DNA of 64,000 nucleotides from Bradyrhizobium sp. Y36 (GCF_002531575.1 NZ_NWTI01000027.1:1-64000); one strand, 5' to 3'. Positions 17,194 to 26,430 are shown, counted from the first letter of the stretch. Translations and numbers: made by a program. Notes: generated by a model from the sequence alone, not told the origin.

Positions 17194-17458
17194 CTCCGTT
17201 GAATTCCGAGGGGTGCAGCCGGCATGCAGCGCGGCGGCGGGTCACCTTTTAGCGGATTGAGCCGCGAATGGAAGCAGCCTCCGCGCGCAAGGATGTGATT
17301 AAGCGCTCTTGGAATATCCGCTGCGATCACAGCGCAATAGCGGGTCCGGGCGGTCGTCCCCAGATTTGGATGCAAACGCATAGGATCCAGAACGGGACCT
17401 GAGCGTCGGATGTGAAAGCCGGGTTAGTCGCATCTCTTCGGGTTCGCTCGAGAGGAAG

Positions 17459-18029
17459 GTGTCGATAGACCGATTGCTGCGTAGATTCCTGTCTCGATTC
17501 ATCCGCCGCGGGTCCATGAGGGTGACTGGCTCCGGTGACTCGAAGTTCACCGCCGGCGATGGGACCGGCGAGCCGGTCGCGGTGCGCTTCGTCACCGCAG
17601 AAGCGGAACGGAAAATCCTCATCAATCCCGAACTCGGGCTCTGCGAAGCTCTTTCCCGGCGGCTACATCCCGGTCCTGTCGGAAGTGCTGCCGGCGATCG
17701 AGCGTGCCGGCCTCCTTGTCTGCGACATCGAGATCTCGCGCCTCCACCACGCGGAAACGCTGAGAGCCTGACGGGAGCGTTTCATGGCGCGGCGTGAGGA
17801 GGCGGTGCAGCTCTACGACGAGCGGTTCGCGCTGATGTGGGAATTCTATCTGGCGGCCTGCGAGATGACGTTCCGCAAGCAGGCCATGATGGACTTCCAG
17901 ATCCAGCTGACCCGACGGCAGGGTGTGGTGCCGATCACCCGCGACTACATGCCGCGCGAAGAAGCCCGGCTGCGCGCCCGCGAGGCGGCGACCGGACCGA
18001 GACTGAAATGGCGGGTGAATAGATCCTAG
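17459..18029 (+). pseudogene. Remnant of cyclopropane-fatty-acyl-phospholipid synthase
   Basis: The GTG at 17459 opens a frame whose first 60 or so residues (RLLRRFLSRFIRRGSMRVT, ILINPELGLCEA) match the N-terminus of CFA synthases. Near 17645 the reading frame changes and continues as FPGGYIPVLSEVLPAIERAGL, the C-terminal part of the same family, so the central SAM-binding methyltransferase domain is missing. A TGA at 17770 then stands where the family has Trp (ETLRA-stop-RERF), and the same frame runs on from 17773 to 18029 (LYDERFALMWEFYLAACEM, IQLTRRQGVVPITRDYM). A deletion of roughly 250 codons plus one nonsense change: non-functional. Family assignment is by recognition. Confidence 0.8.
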
Positions 18030-18372
18030 TGGCGCAGGGTCGACATGGGGGAGGAACGGAAATGAGCCGTTAACGCCAGTTGCGCCCGCATTTCCACCAG
18101 GATTTCCGGCGCGACGGGCTGGCGACGCACTTCGGGCCGCTCAGCGTGCTCCATGGCCGCAATCAGCCCCGACAGCCAAAGCCGGCTGCCTGCCGCACTT
18201 CGCCACACCTGGTGCTGCCGTTCTGGCCGCATCGCTTGCCTCGTTCCCTGTTGGCGGACCGCGGGAGACAATCCCCGGCACGGCCGCCCGTTCCGCTCAT
18301 ACCCCCGAAAGAATCCGGGAAGATGTGATCCACTTCACATAAGTCTGGTCGGACCTGTCATAGACCGTCGCC
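18030..18372. other. Gene-free stretch between CFA remnant and micro-ORF
   Basis: About 340 nt. The ORFs on either strand have no family features and Arg/Pro-rich composition typical of chance frames in GC-rich DNA. No clear hairpin or promoter was found, except that the end of the stretch must serve the micro-ORF at 18373. Confidence 0.35.
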
Positions 18373-18492
18373 ATGCGCAAAGAGACCCAAACCTCATTTG
18401 ACGTGCAGGACGACCTCCGCACCGATTATGCCCTGATCGTCACCGGCGTCGGGGCGGCTCTGGTGGCGCTGGTCTATCTCCTGCTGGTCTGA
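18373..18492 (+). CDS. 39-aa single-pass membrane micro-protein
   Basis: ATG to TGA encodes 39 residues. The N-terminal half is charged (MRKETQTSFDVQDDLRTD), followed by one hydrophobic helix to the end (YALIVTGVGAALVALVYLLL). The charged-then-helix design and position upstream of dnaB look like a real small membrane protein rather than noise. No strong ribosome binding site is visible. Function unknown. Confidence 0.5.
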   Translation: MRKETQTSFDVQDDLRTDYALIVTGVGAALVALVYLLLV

Positions 18493-18782
18493 AGCGAGCC
18501 GAAAGCTCCCGGCGCGTGCCTTTTGGCGCGCTCTTCGATACGTATGCGCGCTCATTCATTAGGTTCACGGTTTCAGGATATTTCCGTGGCGTGGTCGCGG
18601 CCGCTTTAGGGCCGCGCAGGTTCCGCAAAAATCCGTCAAGCGCGGCGCGTGCTGCGGCTGCTAATCATCCACCGCTTTTAAGATCGGTTGATAGCGGCCA
18701 GCTTTTGCTTCCGCTTTGGTCTGCGGCGGCGCTTTATCCCGGCCCCGCATCCGCCCAAGAAAATTGCTAAGCACGTCCGACC

Positions 18783-20291
18783 ATGGCCCTGACTGATTCG
18801 AACGTCCTCAAACTCGCGCCCGACGCAGGAACTCCCGCCTATCGGAGCGCTCCGCATAACATCGAGGCGGAGCAGAGCCTCCTGGGCGCGATTCTGGTCA
18901 ACAACGATGCCTTTTACCGCGTCTCCGACTTCCTCGAGGCGAAGCATTTCTTCGAGCCGCTGCACCAGACCATCTTCGAGACCGCCGGCAGCCTGATCCG
19001 GATGGGCAAGGTCGCGACGCCGGTGACGCTGAAGACGTTCCTGCCCGCCGATACCGATGTCGGCGGCATGACCATCGGGCAATATCTTGCGCGGCTCGCC
19101 GCCGAAGCGACCACCATCATCAACGCCCAGGACTACGGCCGCACCGTCTACGACCTGTCGCTGCGGCGCGACCTGATCGGCATCGGCGAGGACATGGTCA
19201 ACGTCGCCTACGACGCGCCGGTCGACTTCCAGCCGCGGGCGCAGATCGAGGACGCCGAGCGAAAGCTTTACGAGCTCGCCGAGTCCGGCCGCTATGACGG
19301 CGGCTTCCAGAAATTCTCGCAGGCGCTGGCGGTCGCGGTCGATCTCGCGGCCAAGGCGTTCCAGCGCGACGGAAAGCTGTCCGGCATCTCGACGGGCATG
19401 CGCGACCTCGACACCAAGATGGGCGGCCTGCAGCACTCCGACCTCATCATCGTCGCGGGCCGTCCCGGCATGGGCAAGACCTCGCTTGCGACCAACATCG
19501 CCTACAATGTCGCCCGCGCCTACGTTCCGGAGCTGCAGGCCGACGGCACCACGAGGGCCGCCAATGGCGGCGTGATCGGCTTCTTCTCCTGCGAAATGTC
19601 GGCCGACCAGCTCGCCACCCGTATCGTGGCCGAGCGCACCGGCGTTCCCTCCTCCCACATCCGCCGCGGCGGCATCTCGGAAGCCGATTTCGACAAGATC
19701 CGGGAGGTCTCGATCGAGCTGCAATCCCTGCCCTTCTATGTCGACGCCACTGGTGGCCTGTCGATCGCGCAGTTGATGGCACGCGCGCGCCGGCTCAAGC
19801 GCCAGAAGGGACTCGACCTGCTGGTGATCGACTACATCCAGCTGCTCTCGGGCTCGGGCAAGCGAAGCGATAATCGCGTGCAGGAAATCACGGAGATCAC
19901 GACCAGCCTGAAGGCGCTGGCGAAGGAACTCAACGTTCCCGTGATCGCGCTGTCGCAGCTCTCGCGCCAGGTCGAATCCCGCGACGACAAGCGGCCGCAG
20001 CTCTCCGACTTGCGTGAATCCGGATCGATCGAGCAGGACGCCGACGTCGTGCTGTTCGTGTATCGCGAGGAATATTATCTCGCGATGAAGGAGCCACGCC
20101 CCGGCACGCCCGAACACGAGAAGTGGCAGCTCGACATGAGCCTTGCGCACGGAAAGGCCGAGGTCATCATCGGCAAGCAGCGCCACGGCCCGACCGGCAC
20201 CGTCGATCTGGCGTTCGAAGCCTCGGTCACGCGGTTCGGCGACCTCGCGCCTGACGCTCAGCTGCCGGCTCGCAGCGGCAACGACTACTGA
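18783..20291 (+). CDS. dnaB: Replicative DNA helicase
   Basis: 502 aa. Hexameric helicase at the replication fork. N-terminal primase-interaction domain (PHNIEAEQSLLGAIL), RecA-like domain with Walker A GRPGMGKTSL (about residues 223-232), Walker B LLVIDYIQLLSG, and the C-terminal SDLRESGSIEQDADVVLF and HGPTGTVDLAFE. About 30 residues longer than in E. coli, normal for rhizobia. alr follows 40 nt downstream. Confidence 0.98.
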   Translation: MALTDSNVLKLAPDAGTPAYRSAPHNIEAEQSLLGAILVNNDAFYRVSDFLEAKHFFEPLHQTIFETAGSLIRMGKVATPVTLKTFLPADTDVGGMTIGQYLARLAAEATTIINAQDYGRTVYDLSLRRDLIGIGEDMVNVAYDAPVDFQPRAQIEDAERKLYELAESGRYDGGFQKFSQALAVAVDLAAKAFQRDGKLSGISTGMRDLDTKMGGLQHSDLIIVAGRPGMGKTSLATNIAYNVARAYVPELQADGTTRAANGGVIGFFSCEMSADQLATRIVAERTGVPSSHIRRGGISEADFDKIREVSIELQSLPFYVDATGGLSIAQLMARARRLKRQKGLDLLVIDYIQLLSGSGKRSDNRVQEITEITTSLKALAKELNVPVIALSQLSRQVESRDDKRPQLSDLRESGSIEQDADVVLFVYREEYYLAMKEPRPGTPEHEKWQLDMSLAHGKAEVIIGKQRHGPTGTVDLAFEASVTRFGDLAPDAQLPARSGNDY

Positions 20292-20331
20292 GTTCCTTGA
20301 ACCGGGCCTGCCTCTTGCGTAAAACGACGCC

Positions 20332-21615
20332 ATGACATTGGCGTCCGACCCGAAAACGATCTCGCAATCCGGCCTTCTCTCCGCGGAAGCCAATCAGGCT
20401 GCCGCGCTCGCAGCCTTCGGCGGCGTGCTGACCGTCGATCTCGACGCCATCATCGCCAACTGGCGCAAGCTCGAGAAGACGGCGGTGCCGGCCGAGTGCT
20501 CGGCGGTGATCAAGGCCGACGCCTATGGCTGCGGCGCCGAGCAGGTCGCGCGTGCCCTGAGCAAGGCCGGCTGCAAGACCTTCTTCGTCGCCACCATCGA
20601 GGAAGCGCGCAAGGTGCGCGCGGCCGTCCCGGAGCCCACGATCTACGTGCTCGGCGGCTATTTCCAGAACACCGGCGAGCACTACGCCCAGATCAATTGC
20701 CGTCCTGTCATCGGCGACCTCAACGAGCTCGCCGAATGGGACGTGTTCTGCCGCCGCACCGGCTGGACCGGAGGCGCGGCTGTCCACATCGACACCGGCA
20801 TGAACCGGCTGGGTCTCACGCTGTCGGAGGCGCAGGCCATCATTCCCCGCATCAACGCCGGCGATCACGGCATCACGCTGGTGATGAGCCATCTGGTCTC
20901 GGCCGAGCAGCTCAACAGCCCGGTCAATGCCAAGCAGCTCGCGGCCTTCCGCAGCATCGCCAGCGAGTTCTCTGGCGTGCCGGCGGCGCTCGCCAATTCC
21001 TCCGGTATCTTCCTGGGCGCCCCGTTCCAGTTCGATCTGGTGCGGCCGGGGGCTGCGCTCTACGGCGTCAATCCGACGCCGGAGGCCGACAATCCGATGC
21101 AGCCGGTCGTGGACCTCAAGGCGCGCATCGTGCAGATCCGCAATGTCGAGCGCGGCGAGAGCGTGGGTTACGGCGGCACCTGGACTGCGCGGCGGCCGAC
21201 CAAGCTCGCCATCATCGCGGTCGGCTATGCCGACGGCTATTTCCGCGCCGCCAGCTCCAATGACGGCACCCGCGGCGCCGAGGTGATCGTCGCCGGCAAG
21301 CGTTGCCCTGTCGCGGGTCGCGTCTCCATGGATCTGATCGCGATCGATATCACCGACCTGCCGCCGAATGCGGTGCGGCGCGGTCATATGGTGACGCTGC
21401 TCGGCGACGGCATCACCGTCGACGAGCTCGCGCATCATTTCGGCACCATCGGCTATGAGGTGCTGACCAGCCTCGGTCACCGCTACGCCCGCATCTACAA
21501 GGGCGGCAATGTCGAGGAGCCGCTGGCCAAGCCAGAGCCGGCGCAGGACGCCGCGCAGCCGCCCTCTCCGCCGCCGATCGAACAGCCCACGGCCCCGCCA
21601 CCGCTGCCGTCTTGA
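20332..21615 (+). CDS. alr: Alanine racemase
   Basis: 427 aa. PLP enzyme making D-alanine for peptidoglycan. The PLP Lys is Lys61 in AVIKADAYGCG; the second catalytic Tyr is in GYGGTW (about residue 281); VAGRVSMDLIAID is the C-domain signature. An extra N-terminal segment of about 30 residues and a 25-residue Pro-rich tail flank the normal fold. The dnaB-alr order is conserved in rhizobia (known for other species). Confidence 0.95.
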   Translation: MTLASDPKTISQSGLLSAEANQAAALAAFGGVLTVDLDAIIANWRKLEKTAVPAECSAVIKADAYGCGAEQVARALSKAGCKTFFVATIEEARKVRAAVPEPTIYVLGGYFQNTGEHYAQINCRPVIGDLNELAEWDVFCRRTGWTGGAAVHIDTGMNRLGLTLSEAQAIIPRINAGDHGITLVMSHLVSAEQLNSPVNAKQLAAFRSIASEFSGVPAALANSSGIFLGAPFQFDLVRPGAALYGVNPTPEADNPMQPVVDLKARIVQIRNVERGESVGYGGTWTARRPTKLAIIAVGYADGYFRAASSNDGTRGAEVIVAGKRCPVAGRVSMDLIAIDITDLPPNAVRRGHMVTLLGDGITVDELAHHFGTIGYEVLTSLGHRYARIYKGGNVEEPLAKPEPAQDAAQPPSPPPIEQPTAPPPLPS

Positions 21616-21627
21616 ACGGCACTCTCG

Positions 21628-21750
21628 TGCCCCGGACGCAGCGCAGCGCTCCTTCAGCGCTGCGCTGCTGAGCCGGGGCCCATTATCTCAACGATGTACC
21701 GTGTTGCTTTCCGGGTCCCGGCTCGCGCTGCGCGCGTCCGGGACACGAGA
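21628..21750. repeat. Compound palindrome after alr
   Basis: GCAGCGCAGCGCT (21638-21650) and AGCGCTGCGCTGC (21656-21668) form a perfect 13-bp hairpin with loop CCTTC, nested inside GCCCCGG/CCGGGGC. A related GC-rich motif follows around 21705-21750 (CCGGGTCCCGGCTCGCGCTGCGCGCGTCCGGGAC). These are intergenic REP-like elements; the first may also end alr transcription. Confidence 0.6.
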
Positions 21751-21757
21751 GGCGCGC

Positions 21758-21979
21758 TTACTTCTTCTTCCTGTTGTCCAGCGCCGCCTTGCAGGTGTCG
21801 CTGAGCTGGTCGCGCTTCGCGCTGAGGCAGGCGACGATGCGGCCGCCGCCCGGCGCAATGCCGGCGCAGAATTTGTCATAGTCTGCCTTGCAGGCGCCGC
21901 GCGGGTCGGATGACTGTGCCGACGCGAGCCCGGAGAGCGCGACGGCGACGACGATGGCGGCAAAGTTCAACTTGGACAT
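21758..21979 (-). CDS. Small secreted Cys-rich protein
   Basis: 73 aa. Signal peptide ending near SAQ (residue 22). Four cysteines (30, 38, 51, 63) spaced like the CysRich_rpt/GLG1-type repeat found in rhizobial secreted proteins (CKADYDKFCAGIAPGGGRIVACLSAKRDQLSDTC). The tail is RKKK. Probably periplasmic with two disulfides; function unknown. Transcribed away from alr, divergently with xth. Confidence 0.8.
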   Translation of the reverse strand: MSKLNFAAIVVAVALSGLASAQSSDPRGACKADYDKFCAGIAPGGGRIVACLSAKRDQLSDTCKAALDNRKKK

Positions 21980-22019
21980 GATATCTCCGGTATGGGGCGG
22001 CAGAAGCCGGTAGCTCTAC

Positions 22020-22790
22020 ATGAAGATCGCGACATTCAACATCAACAACATCAACCGCCGCCTGCCCAATCTCTTGGCATGGCTGCGCGCGGCAAAGCCC
22101 GATGTCGTCGCGCTTCAGGAGTTGAAGGCAAGTGATGGCGAATTTCCGGCGGCAGCGATCGAAAAGGCCGGCTATGGCGCGGTGTGGCACGGGCAAAGGA
22201 CCTGGAACGGGGTCGCCATCCTCGCTCGCAAAGCCGAGCCCATTCTGACCCGCGACCGCTTGCCGGGACGCCCCGGCGATCACGAAGCCCGCTACATCGA
22301 GGCCGCCGTGCGCGGCATTATCGTCACCAGCATCTATCTGCCCAACGGCAATCCGCGGCCGGGCCCGAAATTCGACTACAAGCTCGACTGGTTCGCGCGC
22401 CTCAGGCGCCACGCCAGGACCTTCATCAAGCAGGATCTGCCCGTCGTGCTCGCCGGCGACTACAACGTGGCGCCAACGGAGATCGACATCTATCCGACAC
22501 GCTCATGGGACAAGGATGCGCTGATCCAGCCGAAGAGCCGCGCGGCCTATGCCTCGCTTCTTGAACAGGGTTGGTGCGACGCGATCCGCGAGCTTCATAC
22601 CGACAAGCGGATCTACACGTTCTGGGACTACAAGCGGAATCGCTGGCCGCGCGATGCCGGCTTGAGGCTCGATCATTTGCTGTTGAGTCCCGCCCTCGTC
22701 TCGCGGCTGGCAAAGGCGGGGGTCGACAAGAAGGTTCGAGGCGAGGACGGGGCGAGCGATCACGCGCCGGCTTGGGTGGTGTTGAAATAA
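22020..22790 (+). CDS. xth: Exodeoxyribonuclease III
   Basis: 256 aa, EEP-fold AP endonuclease/3'-exonuclease. MKIATFNINNINRR at the start, catalytic Glu in ALQELKA, GDYNVAP, the DYKRNRWPRDAGLRLDHLLLS segment and the final His in GASDHAPAWVVL. Acts in base excision repair. The start codon is 41 nt from the divergent Cys-rich gene. Confidence 0.95.
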   Translation: MKIATFNINNINRRLPNLLAWLRAAKPDVVALQELKASDGEFPAAAIEKAGYGAVWHGQRTWNGVAILARKAEPILTRDRLPGRPGDHEARYIEAAVRGIIVTSIYLPNGNPRPGPKFDYKLDWFARLRRHARTFIKQDLPVVLAGDYNVAPTEIDIYPTRSWDKDALIQPKSRAAYASLLEQGWCDAIRELHTDKRIYTFWDYKRNRWPRDAGLRLDHLLLSPALVSRLAKAGVDKKVRGEDGASDHAPAWVVLK

Positions 22791-22800
22791 GCGAGGTGCC

Positions 22801-22880
22801 GTAGGATGGGTAGAGCGAAGCGAAACCCATCGCTGTTCGCGCGTGTGATGATGGGTTTCGCTTCGCTCTACCCATCCTAC
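22801..22880. repeat. REP-like inverted repeat (GTAGGATGGG family)
   Basis: GTAGGATGGGTAGAGCGAAGCGAAACCCATC at one end is the exact reverse complement of the other end, with a central spacer of about 18 nt. It lies between xth (plus) and the SGNH gene (minus) where the two genes converge, and could terminate both. Similar in style to 41574-41664. Confidence 0.75.
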
Positions 22881-22884
22881 AAGA

Positions 22885-23700
22885 TCACCGCCCGTAATAC
22901 TCCTGCACCGTGTCCCATGCCGCCTTCTGCAACAGCTCCACCGTCGGCGCATCGAGGCCCATCGTGTAGGAATTGCCGACCGGCGAGCGGCCCGTCATGG
23001 CCGCGAATGTCACGCAGGCCGCCAGATACGTGCCCACCGGACTCGGATGCCGCTTGTCCGGCGCGTAAAGATTGAGCTCCGGCTGCAGCTTGCGCACCTT
23101 CGCGAAGGCGAGCCCTGCGGGAATGACCAGCGCGTCGTTGGCATTGCCTGCGATCGTATAGGCCTCGGCCAATTGCTCCGTCATCTCGGGCTTGTCGGCA
23201 TAGGCCCAGGACATGAACAGCACCGGCCGCATGCCGTGGGCACGAACGATCTCGCTGTCCTTCCCGGCGAACGTGACGAATGCGTCCTTCAACTGCGGAT
23301 GGATCGGGCACTGGCTGCAATCCATCATCACGACGGCGTCGTACTGCCGGCCCGGCTTGTTGAAGATGACGTTGTTCTGCTCGTCGAAGGAGTAAGCACC
23401 GAGGCCGCCCGGCCGCAGCAGATTGTCCATGTCGTGCCAATCGAGGCCGGAGCCGCCGATCGTCGCCATGGTGTTGCGATAGGCCGCCCTATTGGCGGGA
23501 TCGGCGGCCCGCTCCAGGAAGGTGAGATGCCCGGGCATGCCGTTGTTGTAGTAGAAGAAGCTGTTGCCGACGAACAGCGCGGCCTTGGGGAAGTCCGGGC
23601 CGAGCGACGTCACTTTCGGCTTGGTCTGCGCCTGTGCATTAAAGCCGGCTGCAACGGCCAGACACATTGCGAGCATCACTCGCGTAATAAGACGCGTCAT
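22885..23700 (-). CDS. Secreted SGNH-hydrolase-like protein
   Basis: 271 aa from MTRLITRVML (the frame extends to 23763 but the extension lacks family character). Signal peptide ending near AQAQT. The GNSFF block contains the candidate nucleophile Ser47, and the C-terminal Asp215/His218 in DKRHPSPVGTY match the SGNH/GDSL triad pattern. Possibly a periplasmic esterase. I do not recognise a substrate. It converges with xth on the other strand. Confidence 0.75.
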   Translation of the reverse strand: MTRLITRVMLAMCLAVAAGFNAQAQTKPKVTSLGPDFPKAALFVGNSFFYYNNGMPGHLTFLERAADPANRAAYRNTMATIGGSGLDWHDMDNLLRPGGLGAYSFDEQNNVIFNKPGRQYDAVVMMDCSQCPIHPQLKDAFVTFAGKDSEIVRAHGMRPVLFMSWAYADKPEMTEQLAEAYTIAGNANDALVIPAGLAFAKVRKLQPELNLYAPDKRHPSPVGTYLAACVTFAAMTGRSPVGNSYTMGLDAPTVELLQKAAWDTVQEYYGR

Positions 23701-23796
23701 GGCTTCCTCCCCTTTTTTCAGGGCCGAAACCAAATCAGCTTTTCGAAATGGTCTCAAGTGCACGAACGTGCAGCGGAGATGCGCGCGTCTGCATGC

Positions 23797-24165
23797 TCAC
23801 CACAAATTCTTCCCGTCGATCACGTTCACGGGCACGGCCTCCAGATCGAATTCGTCGAACAGGCGCGCGTTCACAGCGACCTTGGGATTGTCGAAATCGG
23901 GTTTGCCGGTCGACCAGTCCGGCGACTCCGAGTAGGTGCCGCAGCCGCAGCTCGCGCAGAAATGGTGTTTGACCGTGCGGCTGCCCCAGAGATAGGTCGC
24001 GACGTTCTCGGGCGGCGACAGCAGGCGAAACTGCGCCGGCGTGTAATAGGCCCACAACGCGCCCCGCTTGGCGCAGAGCGAACAGGTGCAGCGTGTCACG
24101 CTCGCAGGCGCCTCCGTCACCTCGAACACCGTCTCACCGCAATGACAGCTTGCCTCGATCGGCAT
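23797..24165 (-). CDS. GFA family (CENP-V/Gfa type) zinc-binding protein
   Basis: 122 aa. Zinc-binding cysteines are visible as CHCGE near the start, RCTCSLCAKRGAL in the middle and FCASCGCGTYSES. Members resemble glutathione-dependent formaldehyde-activating enzyme, though most have no proven activity. Divergent or independent neighbours give no hint. Confidence 0.85.
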   Translation of the reverse strand: MPIEASCHCGETVFEVTEAPASVTRCTCSLCAKRGALWAYYTPAQFRLLSPPENVATYLWGSRTVKHHFCASCGCGTYSESPDWSTGKPDFDNPKVAVNARLFDEFDLEAVPVNVIDGKNLW

Positions 24166-24239
24166 GACCCGCTTCCCCCGTTTGTCAGGAGATGGTGGTA
24201 GCCGCCCGCTGCTGCCAACATGCTGTCAGCAGCGCAACG

Positions 24240-24557
24240 CTAGGGAACCTCGTTCGCGGAGAGCCGCTTGGCATTGGCGGCGACGTGCTCGCGATAACGC
24301 TGGACGATGGCTGCCGGCGTTGCCCCGGCTAGCAGGCTCACGGTTGCCTCGAACGCCGCGGCGATCTTTTCGCTGACCATCAGCACGGCTTCCCGGCCGG
24401 CCGCTTCGTCGCCATGGCTGAGCTTCTCGCAGCGCAGCCGCACCACCTCGCCCGCCTCCAGCGCCAGCATTGTGCCGGCAACCCAGGGAAAGCCGTTGTC
24501 GGACCCGCTGAGCACCGCATGGCGGTCGAGGGCGGAGAATGAATGGTGGTCGGGCAT
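24240..24557 (-). CDS. Hypothetical protein
   Basis: 105 aa from MPDHHSFSALDRH; a frame to 24605 exists. Mostly helical: an Ala/Glu-rich middle (GREAVLMVSEKIAAAFEAT) and a short C-terminal helix (AAIVQRYREHVAANAKRL). No signal peptide, no metal or catalytic motif. Coding seems real because composition and codon use match neighbours, but function is unknown. Confidence 0.55.
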   Translation of the reverse strand: MPDHHSFSALDRHAVLSGSDNGFPWVAGTMLALEAGEVVRLRCEKLSHGDEAAGREAVLMVSEKIAAAFEATVSLLAGATPAAIVQRYREHVAANAKRLSANEVP

Positions 24558-24702
24558 CGCGAGCCTCAAATTCTTTGAGCGAGCGCTCCGATCAATACGC
24601 GTCAAATTCTAAGGATCTGGCCGGGGAACCGGTTGGATTGGGCACCCCTGCAAAATCGGCCGTTAACCAAGGCCCTTGACGCAGCCAATCTGGTTATCAT
24701 AC

Positions 24703-24724
24703 TGGTCTTACCACGATCAGACCA
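24703..24724. promoter_or_regulatory. Candidate FadR/GntR operator
   Basis: TGGTCT and AGACCA form an inverted repeat with a 10-nt centre, 12 nt before the regulator start. FadR-family operators have the form TNGTNNNACNA, which is compatible. A weak promoter, TTGACG (24676) with CATACT (24698), overlaps it. Confidence 0.55.
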
Positions 24725-24735
24725 AAGAGCTCGAG

Positions 24736-25476
24736 ATGGAACTCAAGCGGAGCGCCGAAGGCGAAAAAGGCTTCGAGAAGGTGTTCGCCTTCCTGCGCGA
24801 GCGCCTGCTTGCGGGATCGCTGAAGCCCGGCGACCGCCTGATCTCCGAGCGAGAGCTGGCAAGCCTGCTCGGCGTCAGCCGGCCGATCGTCCGCGAGGCG
24901 CTGCGCGCCCTCACCGTGCTCGGCATCGTCGAGATCCGCGACCGCATCGGCACCGTCGTGACGCGGCCGGACGTCTCGGTCCTGAACGACTTCTTCACCT
25001 TCGCGCTGGCCCAGCAGGCCGACATGCTCGACGACGTCATGCAGGCGCGCGTCGCGATCGAATGCCAGGCCATCCGCCTCGCCTGCGAGCGCGCCAACAT
25101 CGCCGATTTCGAGCGCCTGCAGCGCGCGCTCGCGAAGATCGGCGAGACGATCGACGAGGCCGATGCCGGCGGCATGGCCGATTTCGACTTCCATCGCGCC
25201 ATCGTCGTCGCCTCGCACTCGGAGACGCTGACGGTGCTGCACTCTTCGATGGCGGGCCTGCTGACGCATTCGCACCGCAGCCGCCGCGAACTGGTGCAGG
25301 CCTTCCCGTCGATGAAGACCTATCTGATCGACGACCATCGCCGCATCTTCGAAGCCGTCATCGCGCGCGACCCGGAGCGCGCGGATGCGACGCTGCGCAA
25401 GCATTTTGCCATCGGCGACGAATATCGCAGGCGCGCCGTCGTCGGCGACATCGACAAGACCAGCGCTTCAGGATGA
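24736..25476 (+). CDS. FadR-subfamily GntR transcriptional regulator
   Basis: 246 aa from MELKRSAEGEKG; the earlier start at 24676 would read through the operator. Winged HTH (LKPGDRLISERELASLLGVSRPIVREALRAL) and an FCD ligand domain of all-helix type with the metal-binding His positions (DFDFHRAIV, HSRRELVQAF). FadR members respond to carboxylic acids. It heads the cluster that runs through a hydroxyacid dehydrogenase and an ABC importer, so it probably senses their substrate. Confidence 0.9.
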   Translation: MELKRSAEGEKGFEKVFAFLRERLLAGSLKPGDRLISERELASLLGVSRPIVREALRALTVLGIVEIRDRIGTVVTRPDVSVLNDFFTFALAQQADMLDDVMQARVAIECQAIRLACERANIADFERLQRALAKIGETIDEADAGGMADFDFHRAIVVASHSETLTVLHSSMAGLLTHSHRSRRELVQAFPSMKTYLIDDHRRIFEAVIARDPERADATLRKHFAIGDEYRRRAVVGDIDKTSASG

Positions 25477-25530
25477 TCGCGGCAACGCGGTCAACCAAGA
25501 AGCCAATCAACCAAGAAACGGACTGATGAC

Positions 25531-26430
25531 ATGGGACGGAACGACAAGGGCAATGTCGGCTTCATCGGCGTCGGCACGATGGGCCGCGAGATGGTGCGCA
25601 ACCTCCTGGCAGCCGGCCACGCGGTTCGCGTCTTCGATCTGAACGAGACCGCGCTCGCCGATAGTCTCGCCGCAGGCGCAACGCGCGCCAGAACCCCCGC
25701 CGATGCCGCGCAAGGCGCCGACATCGTCATCACCATGCTGCCCGACACGCCCCATGTCGAGGCGACCATTTACGGCGAGCAGGGCCTGCTGAAGTCCCCT
25801 CCACCCGGCAAGCTCATCGTCGACATGAGCACGATCTCGCCGGTCGCTGTCCGCCGCATCCATGCCGATCTGCAAAAGGACGGCGTCAGCTTCATCGATG
25901 CGCCGGTCTCCGGCGGTCCGGTGGGCGCCAAGAACGCCGCGCTCTCGATCATGGCCGGCGGCGATGCCGACGCCTTTGCCAAAGCCGAGCCGTTCTTCCG
26001 CGCGATGGGCACGACCATCACCCATGTCGGCGCCGCCGGCGCCGGGCAGACGGTCAAGCTCTGCAACCAGCTGATCTGCGGTATCAACATTCAGGCGATC
26101 TGCGAGGCGCTCGCGCTGGGACGCGCCTCGGGCCTCGATCTCAATCTGCTGCGCCGGGTGCTGCTCGGCGGCTCCGCCGCCTCCTGGATGCTCGACAAGC
26201 TCGGCCCCGCGATGATCGCGGGCGACGTCTCCGCCGGCTTCCGCATCGATCTGCAGCTGAAGGACCTTCGCTTGGTGCAGGAGCACGCGCAGGCGCTGAG
26301 CGTGCCGCTCCCCGGTACCGCGCTCGTCACCAGCCAATATATCGATGCGCGCGCCCATGGCGAAGGCAGCAACGGCAACCAGGCGCTGTTCCGCGTCTAC
26401 GACCGCATGACCAACCAGGTAACCGGCTGA
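25531..26430 (+). CDS. NAD(P)-dependent hydroxyacid dehydrogenase (HIBADH family)
   Basis: 299 aa. Rossmann GFIGVGTMGREM (residues 10-21), substrate loop DAPVSGGPVGAKN (123-135) and catalytic Lys176 in GQTVKLCNQ. Family includes 3-hydroxyisobutyrate dehydrogenase and tartronate semialdehyde reductase (GarR/GlxR); sequence alone does not pick one. Cotranscribed with the downstream permease genes (11-nt gap), so likely acts on whatever the transporter imports. Confidence 0.88.
   Translation: MGRNDKGNVGFIGVGTMGREMVRNLLAAGHAVRVFDLNETALADSLAAGATRARTPADAAQGADIVITMLPDTPHVEATIYGEQGLLKSPPPGKLIVDMSTISPVAVRRIHADLQKDGVSFIDAPVSGGPVGAKNAALSIMAGGDADAFAKAEPFFRAMGTTITHVGAAGAGQTVKLCNQLICGINIQAICEALALGRASGLDLNLLRRVLLGGSAASWMLDKLGPAMIAGDVSAGFRIDLQLKDLRLVQEHAQALSVPLPGTALVTSQYIDARAHGEGSNGNQALFRVYDRMTNQVTG

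Noticed and set aside
18026..18271. 81-aa minus-strand ORF between the CFA remnant and dnaB
   Set aside because: No family character, no ribosome binding site, amino acid make-up like a chance frame.
18678..20393. 571-aa minus-strand ORF opposite dnaB
   Set aside because: Shadow of dnaB in a GC-rich genome; no recognisable fold or start site.
24676..24735. Upstream start of the FadR-type gene
   Set aside because: It would place the operator and likely promoter inside the coding region; MELKRSAEG fits the family start better.
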